Of a stretch of 64,000 bases of DNA, positions 44,054-53,576 are shown one piece after another. Each line of letters starts with the position of its first letter. Positions within the stretch are counted from its first letter, which is position 1. A program made the position numbers and the translations under genes. The notes beneath the pieces were generated by a model. That model made no database searches. It saw only the letters and a program-made list of their open reading frames with translations, and was not told where the DNA came from. The stretch is from Magnetovibrio sp. (GTDB taxonomy: Bacteria; Pseudomonadota; Alphaproteobacteria; Rhodospirillales; Magnetovibrionaceae), in NCBI RefSeq assembly GCF_036568125.1, contig NZ_DATCTF010000012.1, forward strand, positions 124,001 to 188,000. The letters run 5' to 3'.

Positions 44054-45076
44054 TCAACCGCCCACGCGAATGTGTTTTTCCGACAGCCACCCCGAAACCG
44101 TGGGCAGTTGGATCAATGCCCAGCCGTCTCTATGTTCAACGACGAAGCCTGAGTAGACGCCCTTGGCGACACGCCCCATCACCGTGCATTGCGCACCGCC
44201 GCACGAACGTACCCGTAGCGTCGATGCGTTGATGGTGATTTTTTGTGATTGCGGTAATTGACGCATGCTACGTTCGAGGACATCCGCTCGCGATGAAAAC
44301 AAAGCCGCTTTTGCCTCGTTTTTGGGCGGCAAATTCAAAGCGAAGGACTGGGCCAATGGCCACAAATTAGGGCCCTTGGGCCCAAGGGCGAAGGCCGATA
44401 ACACAGCCCCCTCGCAACGGGGCAAATGTGCCACCGCCAAGCGCGCCGACCAACCTGAATTTTCGAGATAAGGGTGAACAGCCTTGGCGACATCCGGACG
44501 GGCATTTTTCACCGCCACATTGGCCACAATCTTGTCGCACACCGCCAGCACCACTTTGGACATGGACATGCCGAGTAGCTGATGGCCGGCCCACCCGCTC
44601 GCCGTTAACACATCGTCATTGTTCAATTGGCGCGCCGTCAACGCCGTCGGGTTGTCGCCGCCGATGGCGACGGCATCCATATATCCATATGTACCGGAAA
44701 TCTGCGGCCAATCGACGAGAGGGCTCATGTTCTCTGCGGGATATGAATCGACCTCCACCAATTGCGGTGGCTGCGGTGGAGGTGCGGTCGGGGGCAAAGT
44801 TTGCGATCCATTTTCTAAATGCGCCCGGTTTGCAGCACTTGCGTTCTTTATCTCTTGGATCGACAACTCTATCGTTGCTGGAACACTGGCATCGTTATTT
44901 TTGACAAGGTAAGCGGCTACCCCGCCGATCACACAGCTGGCGACAAAAGCCCCGCCGAACCAGGGAAGAAAACGTCCGTAGCGTTCCATCGGCCGCATAC
45001 GCTGCGACGCCGCTCGACCACGATTCGCAAACCGATCGTCGGCCCTCAAATTTGATCGATTATCCCCTTGCTTCAT
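44054..45076 (-). CDS. Membrane-anchored SH3-domain protein
   Basis: The 340-residue protein has a basic N-terminus, one membrane helix (about 34-57; RFLPWFGGAFVASCVIGGVAAYLV), a Pro-rich linker (PPTAPPPQPPQ) and a middle domain with several Cys. The C-terminal bacterial SH3 domain spans about 275-340 (INASTLRVRSCGGAQCTVMGRVAKG ... GWLSEKHIRVGG). SH3b domains of this kind often bind peptidoglycan or peptides. The middle domain is not recognised. A small membrane protein gene precedes it by 26 bp. Confidence 0.75.
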   Translation of the reverse strand: MKQGDNRSNLRADDRFANRGRAASQRMRPMERYGRFLPWFGGAFVASCVIGGVAAYLVKNNDASVPATIELSIQEIKNASAANRAHLENGSQTLPPTAPPPQPPQLVEVDSYPAENMSPLVDWPQISGTYGYMDAVAIGGDNPTALTARQLNNDDVLTASGWAGHQLLGMSMSKVVLAVCDKIVANVAVKNARPDVAKAVHPYLENSGWSARLAVAHLPRCEGAVLSAFALGPKGPNLWPLAQSFALNLPPKNEAKAALFSSRADVLERSMRQLPQSQKITINASTLRVRSCGGAQCTVMGRVAKGVYSGFVVEHRDGWALIQLPTVSGWLSEKHIRVGG

Positions 45077-45102
45077 GGCGTTATGGTGCCCGCAGGCGCG
45101 CT

Positions 45103-45360
45103 TTATGGCAAGAAATTCCGCTTATCAGCCATACTGGTTCGGACCATCAACGGAGGGGCGGATTCATGGGCAACCCAAACCGCACTGCTTAAAATCGCAT
45201 TGCGCTTTTCGTCGTCACCGACCCATGCCGCGCGCTGAACTGGAAAATTTGTCGTCCTTGCGTCGATGAACGACATCGCCGGGTCATCGGTTGTATCGAC
45301 CAGCGGCCAAGCGACAACCGCCAAAGCACCGGCGATCGATAGTGGAAATATCAAACGCAT
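45103..45360 (-). CDS. Small exported or membrane-anchored hypothetical protein
   Basis: The 85-residue product starts MRLIFPLSIAGALAVVAWPLVD, a signal or anchor helix, followed by a short hydrophilic part with no recognised motif. An AGGGGACGAAGG stretch with good Shine-Dalgarno character precedes the ATG at 45360. It lies just upstream of the SH3 protein gene on the same strand, so they may form a pair. The longer frame up to 45492 overlaps a terminator region and is not adopted. Confidence 0.55.
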   Translation of the reverse strand: MRLIFPLSIAGALAVVAWPLVDTTDDPAMSFIDARTTNFPVQRAAWVGDDEKRNAILSSAVWVAHESAPPLMVRTSMADKRNFLP

Positions 45361-45477
45361 TGCCTTCGTCCCCTGTACTTCACGCAATTTCCATTTTCGA
45401 TAGATCCATTCAACACCGTCTTTGCGTCGGCGGCAGGGCGTGAATGAGGCGATTTGCAGGCGCGCACACCAGACACG

Positions 45478-45506
45478 AAAAAGCCGGGCCAAACCGGGCC
45501 CGGCTT
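45478..45506 (-). terminator. Terminator of the PAS-MCP operon
   Basis: AAGCCGGGCC (45481-45490) and GGCCCGGCTT (45497-45506) form a perfect 10-bp stem. On the minus strand it is followed by TTT after the stem, 25 bp beyond the chemoreceptor stop. Confidence 0.85.
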
Positions 45507-45530
45507 CAACGATATGAAATGAAACGACGC

Positions 45531-46835
45531 TTAGATGACCTTGCGCATCTCGATCACGAACTTATCCATTTCCGTGCCGAGAACTTCGGCCTGTTTGGAC
45601 AATTCGCCCGCAGCGCCCAAGACGTCATGAGCACTGTGACCGGTTTCGTTCGCTGCCTGGGTAACTTGAACGATGTTCGTCGTCACTTCGGTGGTACCCG
45701 AAGAGGCCTGTTCCACGTTGCGCGCAATTTCTTGCGTCGCTGCGCCCTGCTCTTCGACCGCCGCCGCGATGGCCGAGGTGATCTCGTTCATCTTGTTGAT
45801 GGTGCCGCCGATGGATCCGATGACCGTAACCGCATCCTGCGTAGCGCTTTGGATACCGCCGATTTGCGCGGAGATTTCCTCGGTCGCCTTGGCCGTCTGG
45901 TTGGCAAGGTTTTTCACTTCCGACGCCACCACCGCGAAGCCCTTACCGGCTTCACCGGCACGTGCCGCTTCGATGGTCGCGTTCAAGGCCAGCAAGTTGG
46001 TTTGATCGGCGATGTCGGTGATCAGAGCCACAACCTCGCCGATTTTCTGCGCGGCCGTCGCCAAGCCTTGGACCTTTTCGTTGGCGCCATCGACTTCGAC
46101 CACGGCAGCACCAGCGATCTGCGTCGACTGCGCAACTTGGCGGGAAATTTCGCTGATCGAGCTGGACAGCTCTTCCGCAGCGGATGCAACCGTTTGCACG
46201 TTGGTGGATGCTTCTTCAGCGGCAGAAGCAACCGTCGTCGCTTGTTGGCTGGTGGCTTGCGCCGTGCTTTCCATGCCCTGCGCGGTGGATTGCAGCTCAG
46301 TCGCTGCAGATGCAACGGTATCGACCACGTGCTTCATGTTGGTTTCAAAATCGTCTGCAACGGCAGAGAAGTTCTTGACCTTCAATGCAATCGCCTCGGT
46401 CGCGCCGTTGAACACGTTGGCGGCGTTGAGGAACGTGCCCTTCATGCCGCCCGGCAGGATCCGGCGGAAATATTTGTTGCGCGACACGTATTCCTGACAC
46501 GCCATGGATTCACGGACATATGCGTCGCAACGGTCGATCATCGAGTTGATGGTCTGCTGCATTTCGCCCAAATCGCCGCCTTCGACGATGCCGATAATAC
46601 GCGCTTCGAAATCGCCTTCGTCGATGCGTTTGCACACATCGATGGTGCGGCGAAATTCCTTATTGGCCTTGGTCAGCAACAATAAACCACCTATGGCGCT
46701 CAAGACCCCGATGCCGATGACGATTTCGTTGACGAACGTCGGCGCGCCGGCCAAGACCGTAGCTTCGGCGGCGATAGCGGACGCCGCGGTGACGATGATC
46801 GCGATTTTAGCTTTGGAGAGAGAAGATGAACTCAT
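45531..46835 (-). CDS. Methyl-accepting chemotaxis protein without a periplasmic sensor
   Basis: The 434-residue transducer has two closely spaced N-terminal hydrophobic segments (about 8-55), so almost no periplasmic domain. A linker region follows, then a cytoplasmic signalling domain with the hairpin tip GEVVALITDIADQTNLLALNATIEAARAGEAGKGFAVVASEVKNLA. The tip binds CheA/CheW. The start at 46835 lies inside the upstream PAS gene, a 29-bp overlap in another frame, with an AAAAGGGGGT Shine-Dalgarno. It is inferred to receive its signal from that PAS protein. Confidence 0.92.
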   Translation of the reverse strand: MSSSSLSKAKIAIIVTAASAIAAEATVLAGAPTFVNEIVIGIGVLSAIGGLLLLTKANKEFRRTIDVCKRIDEGDFEARIIGIVEGGDLGEMQQTINSMIDRCDAYVRESMACQEYVSRNKYFRRILPGGMKGTFLNAANVFNGATEAIALKVKNFSAVADDFETNMKHVVDTVASAATELQSTAQGMESTAQATSQQATTVASAAEEASTNVQTVASAAEELSSSISEISRQVAQSTQIAGAAVVEVDGANEKVQGLATAAQKIGEVVALITDIADQTNLLALNATIEAARAGEAGKGFAVVASEVKNLANQTAKATEEISAQIGGIQSATQDAVTVIGSIGGTINKMNEITSAIAAAVEEQGAATQEIARNVEQASSGTTEVTTNIVQVTQAANETGHSAHDVLGAAGELSKQAEVLGTEMDKFVIEMRKVI

Positions 46836-47337
46836 CGTACGCGACCCCCTTTTCCTCAAGAATTTTCAGCAGCGTGTCATAAGCTTCGTTCATGCCGTCC
46901 TTGCGGTTGGCATGGCTGTTTTCAATATCGAGCAATTTCTTGTAGAGCGGCATAATCACGTTTTCGAGAACCTTGCGGTCCGCCGTGCGACGATTGGAAT
47001 GATAGCCGACGATCTTGCCGTTGGTATCGAAACTGGGCGTAACGTGCGCCAGAACCCAATAATGATCGCCGTTTTTCGAGCGGTTGACCACATAGGCAAA
47101 CAGCTCTTTGCCGGACGAAATCGTGTCCCACAGCAGCTTAAAGACTGCGCGTGGCATATCCGGATGACGAATGACCGAGTGCGGTTGGCCGATGGTTTCC
47201 GCTTCCGTCATGCCTGCAAGACGCAAAAAAACGTCGTTTGCGTAAACGAGACGGCCGGTGGGATCGGTTTTGCTGACGATGATTTCGTCATCGTCGAAAA
47301 AACGCTCAACTCCGGTAAGAGTTTCATTTCGTGCCAT
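46807..47337 (-). CDS. Soluble Aer-like PAS protein
   Basis: The 176-residue protein has one PAS domain (about 20-125) of the aerotaxis-receptor type: EIIVSKTDPTGRLVYANDVFLRLAGMTEAETIGQPHSVIRHPDMPRAVFKLLWDTI and HYWVLAHVTPSFDTNGKIVGYHSNRR. In Aer such a PAS holds FAD and reports redox state. A C-terminal helix (LENVIMPLYKKLLDIE) may dock on the receptor. There is no membrane segment or signalling domain. Its end overlaps the receptor gene, so the pair acts as a split Aer. The 290 bp upstream hold a TTATAC/GTATAA inverted repeat near 47477-47498. Confidence 0.88.
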   Translation of the reverse strand: MARNETLTGVERFFDDDEIIVSKTDPTGRLVYANDVFLRLAGMTEAETIGQPHSVIRHPDMPRAVFKLLWDTISSGKELFAYVVNRSKNGDHYWVLAHVTPSFDTNGKIVGYHSNRRTADRKVLENVIMPLYKKLLDIENSHANRKDGMNEAYDTLLKILEEKGVAYDEFIFSLQS

Positions 47338-47627
47338 TGAACAGTTCCAAATCCCTCAAAATTGCACATAAAAACAACTCAGCACTTTACGCCGCCATCC
47401 CCATTTCAGCGTAAAACTCAGCAATTGCATGCTCTTGGGGCTATCAGATCCGTCTGGTAAGACCACTTTCACCCTTTATACTACCACTAAGGTATAATGC
47501 GCGTGTGTTAACGCAAGATAAACAATAAGTTACTTGCATCATTACACTTGATCTCGGCAAAATTCAGCGAACATCGGAACCGGGACCCGAAAGCATACGG
47601 TTGTATGTACATCAATTTGGCGTTTAT

Positions 47628-50051
47628 TCAAGTGCGCAGTTGACCCCCGGTGGATTTTCCCACGCTAGCGACAACTTTTGTAGCTACGGCTTCGATCTCT
47701 TCATCCGTCATGGTCTTGTCGAACGGCTGCAACGTCACCTGGATGGCCACGGACTTTTTGCCCTCCGCCACGCCTTGGCCCTGATAGACGTCGAACAACT
47801 GCACGTCGCTGATCAGGCCTTTCTCGGCGCCCAGAGCCGCCCGCACGATTTGCGCGGCCTCGACGGTTTCATCGACCAAGAACGCAAAATCACGCTCTAC
47901 AGACTGAAACGCCGACAGCTTGACCAATGGACGGGCTTGGCTCTTTTTCGCCTTAGACTGTGGCAAGTTGTCGAGAAACACCTCAAACGCCACCACCGGG
48001 CCTTTGACGCCCATCTTTTTCAGCGTGCCGGGATGGACCTCGCCAAAATTCGCCAGCACCGTTTTGGGGCCGAGATGCAAACTGCCCGAACGCCCCGGGT
48101 GATACCAGCCGGGGCCGCCCGCTTCGGCGGGGAAGACCTGCAGATTATCGACCGGCGCGCCTGCTGCCGACAACGCCGCGATGGCGTCGGCCTTGGCGTC
48201 GAACGCATCGACGTTGCGCGGCGGACCTGCCCAGTTGCGCCCCACCGCTTGACCCGAGCGCACACCGGCGGCGACCAAGGTCTGGTCGTCGACGCCGTCG
48301 CCCGCAAACTGCGGACCGACTTCAAACAGCGTGCCATCGTGAGAACCGCGCGCGTCGTTGCGCCCAAGCGCCGCAATCAGGTTGGGCAGCAAGCACGGGC
48401 GCATGACGTCGAGATCCGCTGAAATCGGATTGCTCAGCCGCAAGCTCTCGGGCACGCCGCCGTCGCCGGCGAACAACTCCGCATGGGTGCTGGGCAGGAA
48501 CGAATAGGTCACCGCCTCGACCAAACCACGGCCCGCCAAGGTGCGGCGCACGCCGCGCCGACGGCGCATCACCGGACTGACCGCCGGGTGAGGCAATGCA
48601 TCGGTGCGCTCCATCGAAACGTGGGGGATGTTGTGATAGCCGTGTACGCGGACGATTTCCTCGACCACGCAGGCTTCGCCGACCATGTCGCCACGCCACG
48701 CGGGAGCTTCGACCTGCCAGCTATCCGCGCCCTTATGAACGATGAAGCCGAGCACCGTGAGAATGCGTTCCATTTCCGCTTCGTCGACCTCGACGCCGGT
48801 CAAGCCTTTGACGCGCGCCGGGCGAAAATCGATTTTGAGCCGCCAATCGGGGCCGTCGCCGGCAACGATGGTGTTGGACGGTTCGCCGCCGCACAGCTGC
48901 AAAATCAAACGGGTGGCGTTTTCGCACCCATCGACGGCGAAATCGTTGTCGATGCCACGCTCGAACCGATAGCGCGCATCACTCATCAGGTTGAGTTTGC
49001 GCCCGGTCGCCGCGGTGCGCACCGGATCGAAAATGGCGCTTTCGATGAACACGTTGACGGTGTCTTCGGTGCAGCCGCTTTCTTCGCCACCCATCACGCC
49101 CGCAAGCGCTTCGGCTTTGGCGTCGTCGGCGATCACGCACATCTCTTCGTCGATGGCATATTCCTTGCCATCAAGCGCCAGCAGTTTTTCGCCCGCACGG
49201 CCCAGCCGCGCGGTGATGTTGCCGCTGACCTTGTCGGCGTCGAACACGTGCAACGGGCGGCCAAGATCGAAGGTCGAATAGTTGGTGATGTCGACCAGCG
49301 CCGAAATCGGGCGCAGACCAATCGCCAGCAGGCGGTCCTGCATCCACTTCGGCGACGGGCCGTTTTTGACGCCGCGCACATAGCGCCCGGCAAATTGCGA
49401 GCACGCGGTTTCGGCACCGGCCGGGAAGTCGAGCTTGACGTCGATGGGGCTGTCGAAAACGCCTTTAACGGCTTCGATCCCATGGGGCTTCAAGGTCCCC
49501 AAGCCGCTGGCGGCGAGATCGCGGGCGATGCCGCGCACGCCCAGGCAGTCGCCACGGTTGGGCGTGATGGCGATTTCGATCACCGGATCGGCGAGGCCCA
49601 TGACATCGACGGCGCGGGCACCGACTTCGGCGCTTGGGTCCAGGTCGACGATACCGGTGTGCTCGTCCGACAAGCCCATTTCGCGTTCCGACAACATCAT
49701 GCCCTTGCTGTCCACACCGCGAATGGTCGCATCCTTCAGCGTCACGTCCAGGCCCGGCACGTACATGCCGGACGCACCGAACACGCCCTTCAGGCCTTTG
49801 CGCGCGTTGGGCGCACCGCACACGACTTGAAGAATTTCACGACCGTTGTTGACCTTGAGAATTTGCAGCTTGTCGGCGTCGGGATGCTTTTCGGCTTCCA
49901 GCACTTCGCCGACGACGAAGCCTTCCAAACCTTCGGCACGGTCTTCGACGCCTTCGACTTCCAAACCCAACATCGTCAGACGTTCGACCACTTGGTCCAA
50001 GGTCGCGTCGGTGTCGAGATGATCTTTGAGCCAGCTCAGCGTGAATTTCAT
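47628..50051 (-). CDS. pheT: Phenylalanyl-tRNA synthetase beta subunit
   Basis: The 807-residue protein has the full bacterial layout. It carries an N-terminal tRNA-binding EMAP-like domain ([22 protein letters not shown]), the B3/B4 editing region, B5 (about 400-475) and a core ([23 protein letters not shown]). A C-terminal anticodon-binding ferredoxin-fold domain follows ([19 protein letters not shown] ... [18 protein letters not shown]-like). With PheS it forms the alpha2-beta2 enzyme that charges tRNA-Phe. Its start overlaps the pheS stop by 4 bp. No clear T-rich terminator follows. Confidence 0.97.
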   Translation of the reverse strand: MKFTLSWLKDHLDTDATLDQVVERLTMLGLEVEGVEDRAEGLEGFVVGEVLEAEKHPDADKLQILKVNNGREILQVVCGAPNARKGLKGVFGASGMYVPGLDVTLKDATIRGVDSKGMMLSEREMGLSDEHTGIVDLDPSAEVGARAVDVMGLADPVIEIAITPNRGDCLGVRGIARDLAASGLGTLKPHGIEAVKGVFDSPIDVKLDFPAGAETACSQFAGRYVRGVKNGPSPKWMQDRLLAIGLRPISALVDITNYSTFDLGRPLHVFDADKVSGNITARLGRAGEKLLALDGKEYAIDEEMCVIADDAKAEALAGVMGGEESGCTEDTVNVFIESAIFDPVRTAATGRKLNLMSDARYRFERGIDNDFAVDGCENATRLILQLCGGEPSNTIVAGDGPDWRLKIDFRPARVKGLTGVEVDEAEMERILTVLGFIVHKGADSWQVEAPAWRGDMVGEACVVEEIVRVHGYHNIPHVSMERTDALPHPAVSPVMRRRRGVRRTLAGRGLVEAVTYSFLPSTHAELFAGDGGVPESLRLSNPISADLDVMRPCLLPNLIAALGRNDARGSHDGTLFEVGPQFAGDGVDDQTLVAAGVRSGQAVGRNWAGPPRNVDAFDAKADAIAALSAAGAPVDNLQVFPAEAGGPGWYHPGRSGSLHLGPKTVLANFGEVHPGTLKKMGVKGPVVAFEVFLDNLPQSKAKKSQARPLVKLSAFQSVERDFAFLVDETVEAAQIVRAALGAEKGLISDVQLFDVYQGQGVAEGKKSVAIQVTLQPFDKTMTDEEIEAVATKVVASVGKSTGGQLRT

Positions 50052-51127
50052 TGGTTCAACCCTCCCACCATCGACGGCACATCCAAGGCCTGGAATCCGT
50101 AATGACGCAACCAGCGCAGATCCGATTCATAGAACGTGCGCAGATCGGGTATGCCGTATTTCAGCATCGCCAAGCGCTCGATGCCGATGCCGAAGGCGAA
50201 GCCCTGATACTTGGTGGAATCGATGCCGCAGTTTTCCAAAACCTTGCCGTTGACCATGCCGCAGCCGAGAATTTCCAGCCAGTCTTCACCATGGCCGATC
50301 TTGAACTCGCCGCCCTTACGCGAACAGCCGATGTCGACTTCCGCAGACGGTTCGGTGAACGGGAAATAGCTGGGGCGGAACCGCACCGGCAGCTCGTCGA
50401 CGCCGAAAAAGGCCCGGCAAAAATCGATCAGGCAACCCTTGAGGTGCCCCATGTGGGTGGTTTCATCCACCACCAAGCCCTCGATCTGATGAAACATCGG
50501 CGAGTGGGTGGCGTCGTAATCGCAGCGGTACGTGCGTCCCGGCGCGATGATGCGCAGCGGCGGCTTGGAATGCATCATGGTACGGATTTGCACCGGCGAT
50601 GTGTGGGTGCGCAAAACCTTGCGACCCTTTTCACCGACGCCGGGCAGATAAAAGGTGTCGTGTTCCTGACGTGCGGGATGGTCTTCGGGGATATTCAGGG
50701 CGGTGAAGTTGTACCAGTCGTCTTCGATTTCCGGACCTTCGGCGACCTCGAAACCCATTTCACCCAAAATCGCCACGACCTCTTCGATGGTCTGGCTGAT
50801 GGGATGGATGAAGCCTTCGCGCTCGGGCCGCGTGGGCAAGGTGACGTCGATCTTTTCGGCCAACAGCTTGGCGTTCAGTTCGGCGTCCGCCATGGCGGTT
50901 TTTTTCGCCTCGATGGCGGCGGCGACGTCGTCCTTGATGGCGTTGAGCGCTTGGCCTGCGGCTTTACGTTGTTCGGGCTCCAGGCCGCCGAGATTTTTCA
51001 TCTGGGCCGTGATCGCGCCCTTTTTGCCCAATGCTGCGACGCGCACCTCATCGAGCGCTTGAAGGCTGTCCGCGGCCTGCACCTGAGCGAGAAGATCGGC
51101 TTTGAGTTTATCCATCGTGTCCGACAC
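50048..51127 (-). CDS. pheS: Phenylalanyl-tRNA synthetase alpha subunit
   Basis: The ~359-residue class II catalytic subunit has an N-terminal coiled coil and motif 2, [27 protein letters not shown]. It then has the FxxxE-type [26 protein letters not shown] and motif 3, [22 protein letters not shown]. It forms phenylalanyl adenylate and transfers it to tRNA-Phe. GTG at 51127 has AGGGG at an ideal 7-base spacing; the ATG at 51115 is too far from it, so GTG is favoured. Confidence 0.96.
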   Translation of the reverse strand: MSDTMDKLKADLLAQVQAADSLQALDEVRVAALGKKGAITAQMKNLGGLEPEQRKAAGQALNAIKDDVAAAIEAKKTAMADAELNAKLLAEKIDVTLPTRPEREGFIHPISQTIEEVVAILGEMGFEVAEGPEIEDDWYNFTALNIPEDHPARQEHDTFYLPGVGEKGRKVLRTHTSPVQIRTMMHSKPPLRIIAPGRTYRCDYDATHSPMFHQIEGLVVDETTHMGHLKGCLIDFCRAFFGVDELPVRFRPSYFPFTEPSAEVDIGCSRKGGEFKIGHGEDWLEILGCGMVNGKVLENCGIDSTKYQGFAFGIGIERLAMLKYGIPDLRTFYESDLRWLRHYGFQALDVPSMVGGLNQ

Positions 51128-51146
51128 GTTCGTTCCCCTTAAACAC

Positions 51147-51179
51147 ACAAAAGGGGCCGGCGTTAGGCGCCAGCCCCTC
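51147..51179 (-). terminator. Terminator/attenuator between rplT and pheS
   Basis: On the minus strand AGGGGCTGGCG...CGCCGGCCCCT is followed by TTTTGTG, 20-50 bases before the pheS start. A second perfect hairpin (GATCGGA-loop-TCCGATC, 51195-51212) precedes it. Since pheST lies downstream on the same strand, the pair could attenuate pheST expression; no Phe-rich leader peptide is seen. Confidence 0.7.
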
Positions 51180-51219
51180 TCGAAATAACGCTCAGATCGG
51201 AATTATCCGATCCGGTGTC

Positions 51220-51579
51220 TTACTTGGCGAGAGCGGCCTGGGCCTGTTCCACCAAGCTTTTAAACGCATCCGGCTCGCGCACGGCGAGGTCGGCGAGAAC
51301 CTTGCGGTCCAGCTCGATACCGGCCTTGGACAGGCCGTTCATGAAGGTCGAGTAGGTCAGGCCGCTGAGGCGTGCGCCGGCGTTGATACGCTGGATCCAC
51401 AGTTTGCGGAATTCGCGCTTTTTGGTGCGGCGGTCGCGGTAGGCGTATTGCAGACCTTTTTCGACCTTTTCAACGGCAACGCTGAAAACGTTTTTATTAC
51501 GGCCGCGGTAGCCTTTGGCTGCCTTGATGACTTTGCGGTGGCGGGCGTGAGTGGTAACACCACGTTTCACACGGGACAT
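51220..51579 (-). CDS. rplT: Ribosomal protein L20 (bL20)
   Basis: The 119-residue basic protein begins [32 protein letters not shown] and contains [37 protein letters not shown], diagnostic of L20. It binds 23S rRNA early in 50S assembly and, in many bacteria, represses its own operon. It follows rpmI after 32 bp. Confidence 0.98.
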   Translation of the reverse strand: MSRVKRGVTTHARHRKVIKAAKGYRGRNKNVFSVAVEKVEKGLQYAYRDRRTKKREFRKLWIQRINAGARLSGLTYSTFMNGLSKAGIELDRKVLADLAVREPDAFKSLVEQAQAALAK

Positions 51580-51611
51580 ATCTTTTCTCCGTCTCTAAAT
51601 CGCTGCGACGC

Positions 51612-51812
51612 TTATTTCGCGTACGGCATGTAGCTCAGCACGAGCTTGGCGTCGGCATCACACAGGATCATGGTGCCACGGGCTTTGCGCTTCATGCTCT
51701 GAGAGCGGCGGCGCAACATGTGCTGGGTGCAGGCGGCACCGGAACGGACTTTACCGCTACCGGTGAGACGGAAGCGCTTCTTGGCGCTGGATTTCGTCTT
51801 CAGCTTGGGCAT
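51612..51812 (-). CDS. rpmI: Ribosomal protein L35 (bL35)
   Basis: The 66-residue protein starts MPKLKTKSSAKKRFRLTGSGKV and has HMLRRRSQSMKRKARG, the L35 pattern. The ATG at 51812 has AAGGA nearby; longer in-frame starts up to 51899 are not family-like. It is first in the rpmI-rplT-pheS-pheT unit, preceded by a leader hairpin. infC, its usual upstream partner, is 4 kb away. Confidence 0.97.
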   Translation of the reverse strand: MPKLKTKSSAKKRFRLTGSGKVRSGAACTQHMLRRRSQSMKRKARGTMILCDADAKLVLSYMPYAK

Positions 51813-51832
51813 TTTGCTTATCCTTCGTCTGT

Positions 51833-51859
51833 GGATGCACGGCCGAAGAGGGTGCATCC
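51833..51859 (-). promoter_or_regulatory. Leader hairpin upstream of rpmI
   Basis: GGATGCAC and GTGCATCC form a perfect 8-bp stem with an 11-base loop, ending about 20 bases before the rpmI start and next to its Shine-Dalgarno. It is well placed for autogenous control by L20, as known for rpmI-rplT leaders. The rest of the 320-bp gap (51813-52132) holds the terminator of the converging reductase operon and no gene. Confidence 0.5.
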
Positions 51860-52021
51860 GGTTTTGCATTTCAAAGGCGGTCCAGGCATGCCCTGCCATG
51901 CCGCCCGTAACGATCTTTCCCGCAGACGTGCGAGGAAGGCCGGGTTATAGCCAATCGGCGACCCCAATGCAAGGGCTGAATCGCTTGCGATCATTGACTT
52001 ACGCAGCCGGCGGGGCGGCAC

Positions 52022-52070
52022 AAAAAATCGCCCCTTCGCCTCACGTTTGGGGGGAGGAGGCGAAGGGGCG
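52022..52070 (-). terminator. Terminator of the rubrerythrin-rubredoxin-reductase operon
   Basis: CGCCCCTTCGCCT (52029-52041) pairs with AGGCGAAGGGGCG (52058-52070), a 13-bp perfect stem; the minus strand continues ATTTTTTG. A further inverted repeat, GGCGGTCC/GGACCGCC (52075-52082 and 52112-52119), lies between it and the stop codon. Confidence 0.9.
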
Positions 52071-52132
52071 GACGGGCGGTCCGTTCAAGTCTGGGGGGAG
52101 ACTGAGGGGCTGGACCGCCGGTCATCTCGTGT

Positions 52133-53311
52133 TCAAGCCGCCAAAAGCTCCGGCATGTTCTTGGCCAAAGCCTGACGCGCCTTGGTTTCCAGGCCGGTCA
52201 ACGCAAACCCCAAAGTCTCGCCGTCCGCGCCGATGAACAAGGCACGGCGGTCCTGGCCGCTGCCTTCGATCACCCATTCGCCCACCGCGCCGGGTTTGGG
52301 GGGGCACACCACGGCCGGCAAAGCAGGGGTTTTCACCGCCACCGGCAGCGCCGGCAGAAACACTTGGGTCGGCGTGCCGCTCAAGGTCCCCGCCAGGGCG
52401 CGGGCCTCAGCCATCAACGGCAGGATGAACGGCAACATGCCCGCATCCGTTTCGGCGCAATCGCCCAGCGCATAAATATTCGGGTCCGACGTGCGCAGAT
52501 AGCCATCGACGCGAATGCCGCGATCTACGCTCAGGCCCGCGGTGCGCGCCAATCCGGTGTTCGCCACCAGGCCGATGGCCGTGAGCGCGTGGTCGAACAC
52601 GACCCGTTTGCCATCGTCGAGACGGGCGATGTTGCCGTGCTCGTCCGCCACCACGCCGGTGACCACCCGGCCCATGTGAAAGCGAACGCCGATGGCGCTG
52701 AGCGCATCTTGCATCACTTGGCCCAAATCGTCCGGCAACAGCCGCGACAGAGGTTGCGGCGCAGGGTCGACCACATCGACGCTGTACCCCGCGCCGGCCA
52801 GATCGTTGGCGAATTCGGTCCCGATCAAACCCGCACCGATGAGCAAAACCCGAGCCTGTTCGCCCAATCCTTCGCGCCACTGGGCATAGTCGCGCAAGTT
52901 GTTGACGGCGGGTAGCGGCACCGCGGTGCTGCCTTCGACCTCATAAGGGCGCGGGCTTGCGCCCACCGCCAGGACCAGATTGCCGTAACCGATCACTTCG
53001 CGGCCCTTACCCGTGTTGACGATCACCGCTTTATCCTTGCGATTGATCGCGATGACTTGGGTGTCGCTCCAAACCTGGGCGTTCAAATCTTCGCTCACTT
53101 GAGCGGCGGTTTTCTGCACCAAGTCTTGCGGCGACTTGCCCTGGGCGAAGGCGTTGGAAATCATCGGTTTGGAATAAACCGCACCATCGTCCCCCGTGAT
53201 CAGCATGATGGTGGTTTCACCATTCAGCTTGCGCAGTTCGCGCGCCAGGGTGATCCCGGCCATGCCGGTGCCAATGATAACGGTGTCGGCGTGATAAAGG
53301 GGGGCGTTCAT
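52133..53311 (-). CDS. FAD/NAD(P)-dependent rubredoxin reductase
   Basis: The 392-residue flavoprotein has an N-terminal FAD-binding Rossmann motif (TVIIGTGMAGITLARELRKL), a second NAD-binding motif (RVLLIGAGLIGTEFANDLAGAG) and the C-terminal FAD motif (NIYALGDCAE). It belongs to the class I pyridine-nucleotide-disulfide oxidoreductase family used as rubredoxin:NAD reductases. It lies 47 bp downstream of a rubredoxin gene, and so completes the electron path NAD(P)H -> reductase -> rubredoxin -> rubrerythrin. Confidence 0.92.
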   Translation of the reverse strand: MNAPLYHADTVIIGTGMAGITLARELRKLNGETTIMLITGDDGAVYSKPMISNAFAQGKSPQDLVQKTAAQVSEDLNAQVWSDTQVIAINRKDKAVIVNTGKGREVIGYGNLVLAVGASPRPYEVEGSTAVPLPAVNNLRDYAQWREGLGEQARVLLIGAGLIGTEFANDLAGAGYSVDVVDPAPQPLSRLLPDDLGQVMQDALSAIGVRFHMGRVVTGVVADEHGNIARLDDGKRVVFDHALTAIGLVANTGLARTAGLSVDRGIRVDGYLRTSDPNIYALGDCAETDAGMLPFILPLMAEARALAGTLSGTPTQVFLPALPVAVKTPALPAVVCPPKPGAVGEWVIEGSGQDRRALFIGADGETLGFALTGLETKARQALAKNMPELLAA

Positions 53312-53358
53312 GGCTTGGTCCTTATGTCTTGAAAATGGGGGCGGTGAAGAGGGGCGGC

Positions 53359-53535
53359 TTAAGCCGCCGCCTCCATCACTTCGAAGTCTTCCTTGGACAC
53401 ACCGCAATCGGGGCAGGCCCAGTCGTCGGGGATGTCGGCGAACGCGGTGCCGGCGGGGATACCGTCTTCGGGCATGCCGACGACCGGGTCGTAGACGTAG
53501 TTGCAGACAACGCAGATGTACTTTTGGTTATTCAT
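53359..53535 (-). CDS. Rubredoxin
   Basis: The 58-residue protein has the classical rubredoxin motifs: [15 protein letters not shown] (C-x2-C, Cys8 and Cys11) and [16 protein letters not shown] (C-x2-C, Cys41 and Cys44). The four Cys hold one iron atom for electron transfer in the cytosol. It is separated by 41 bp from rubrerythrin upstream and by 47 bp from the reductase downstream. Confidence 0.97.
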   Translation of the reverse strand: MNNQKYICVVCNYVYDPVVGMPEDGIPAGTAFADIPDDWACPDCGVSKEDFEVMEAAA

Positions 53536-53576
53536 AGCTTGGTTTCCTTTTTCGTATGTCGTGTTGTTTTGTTTGC

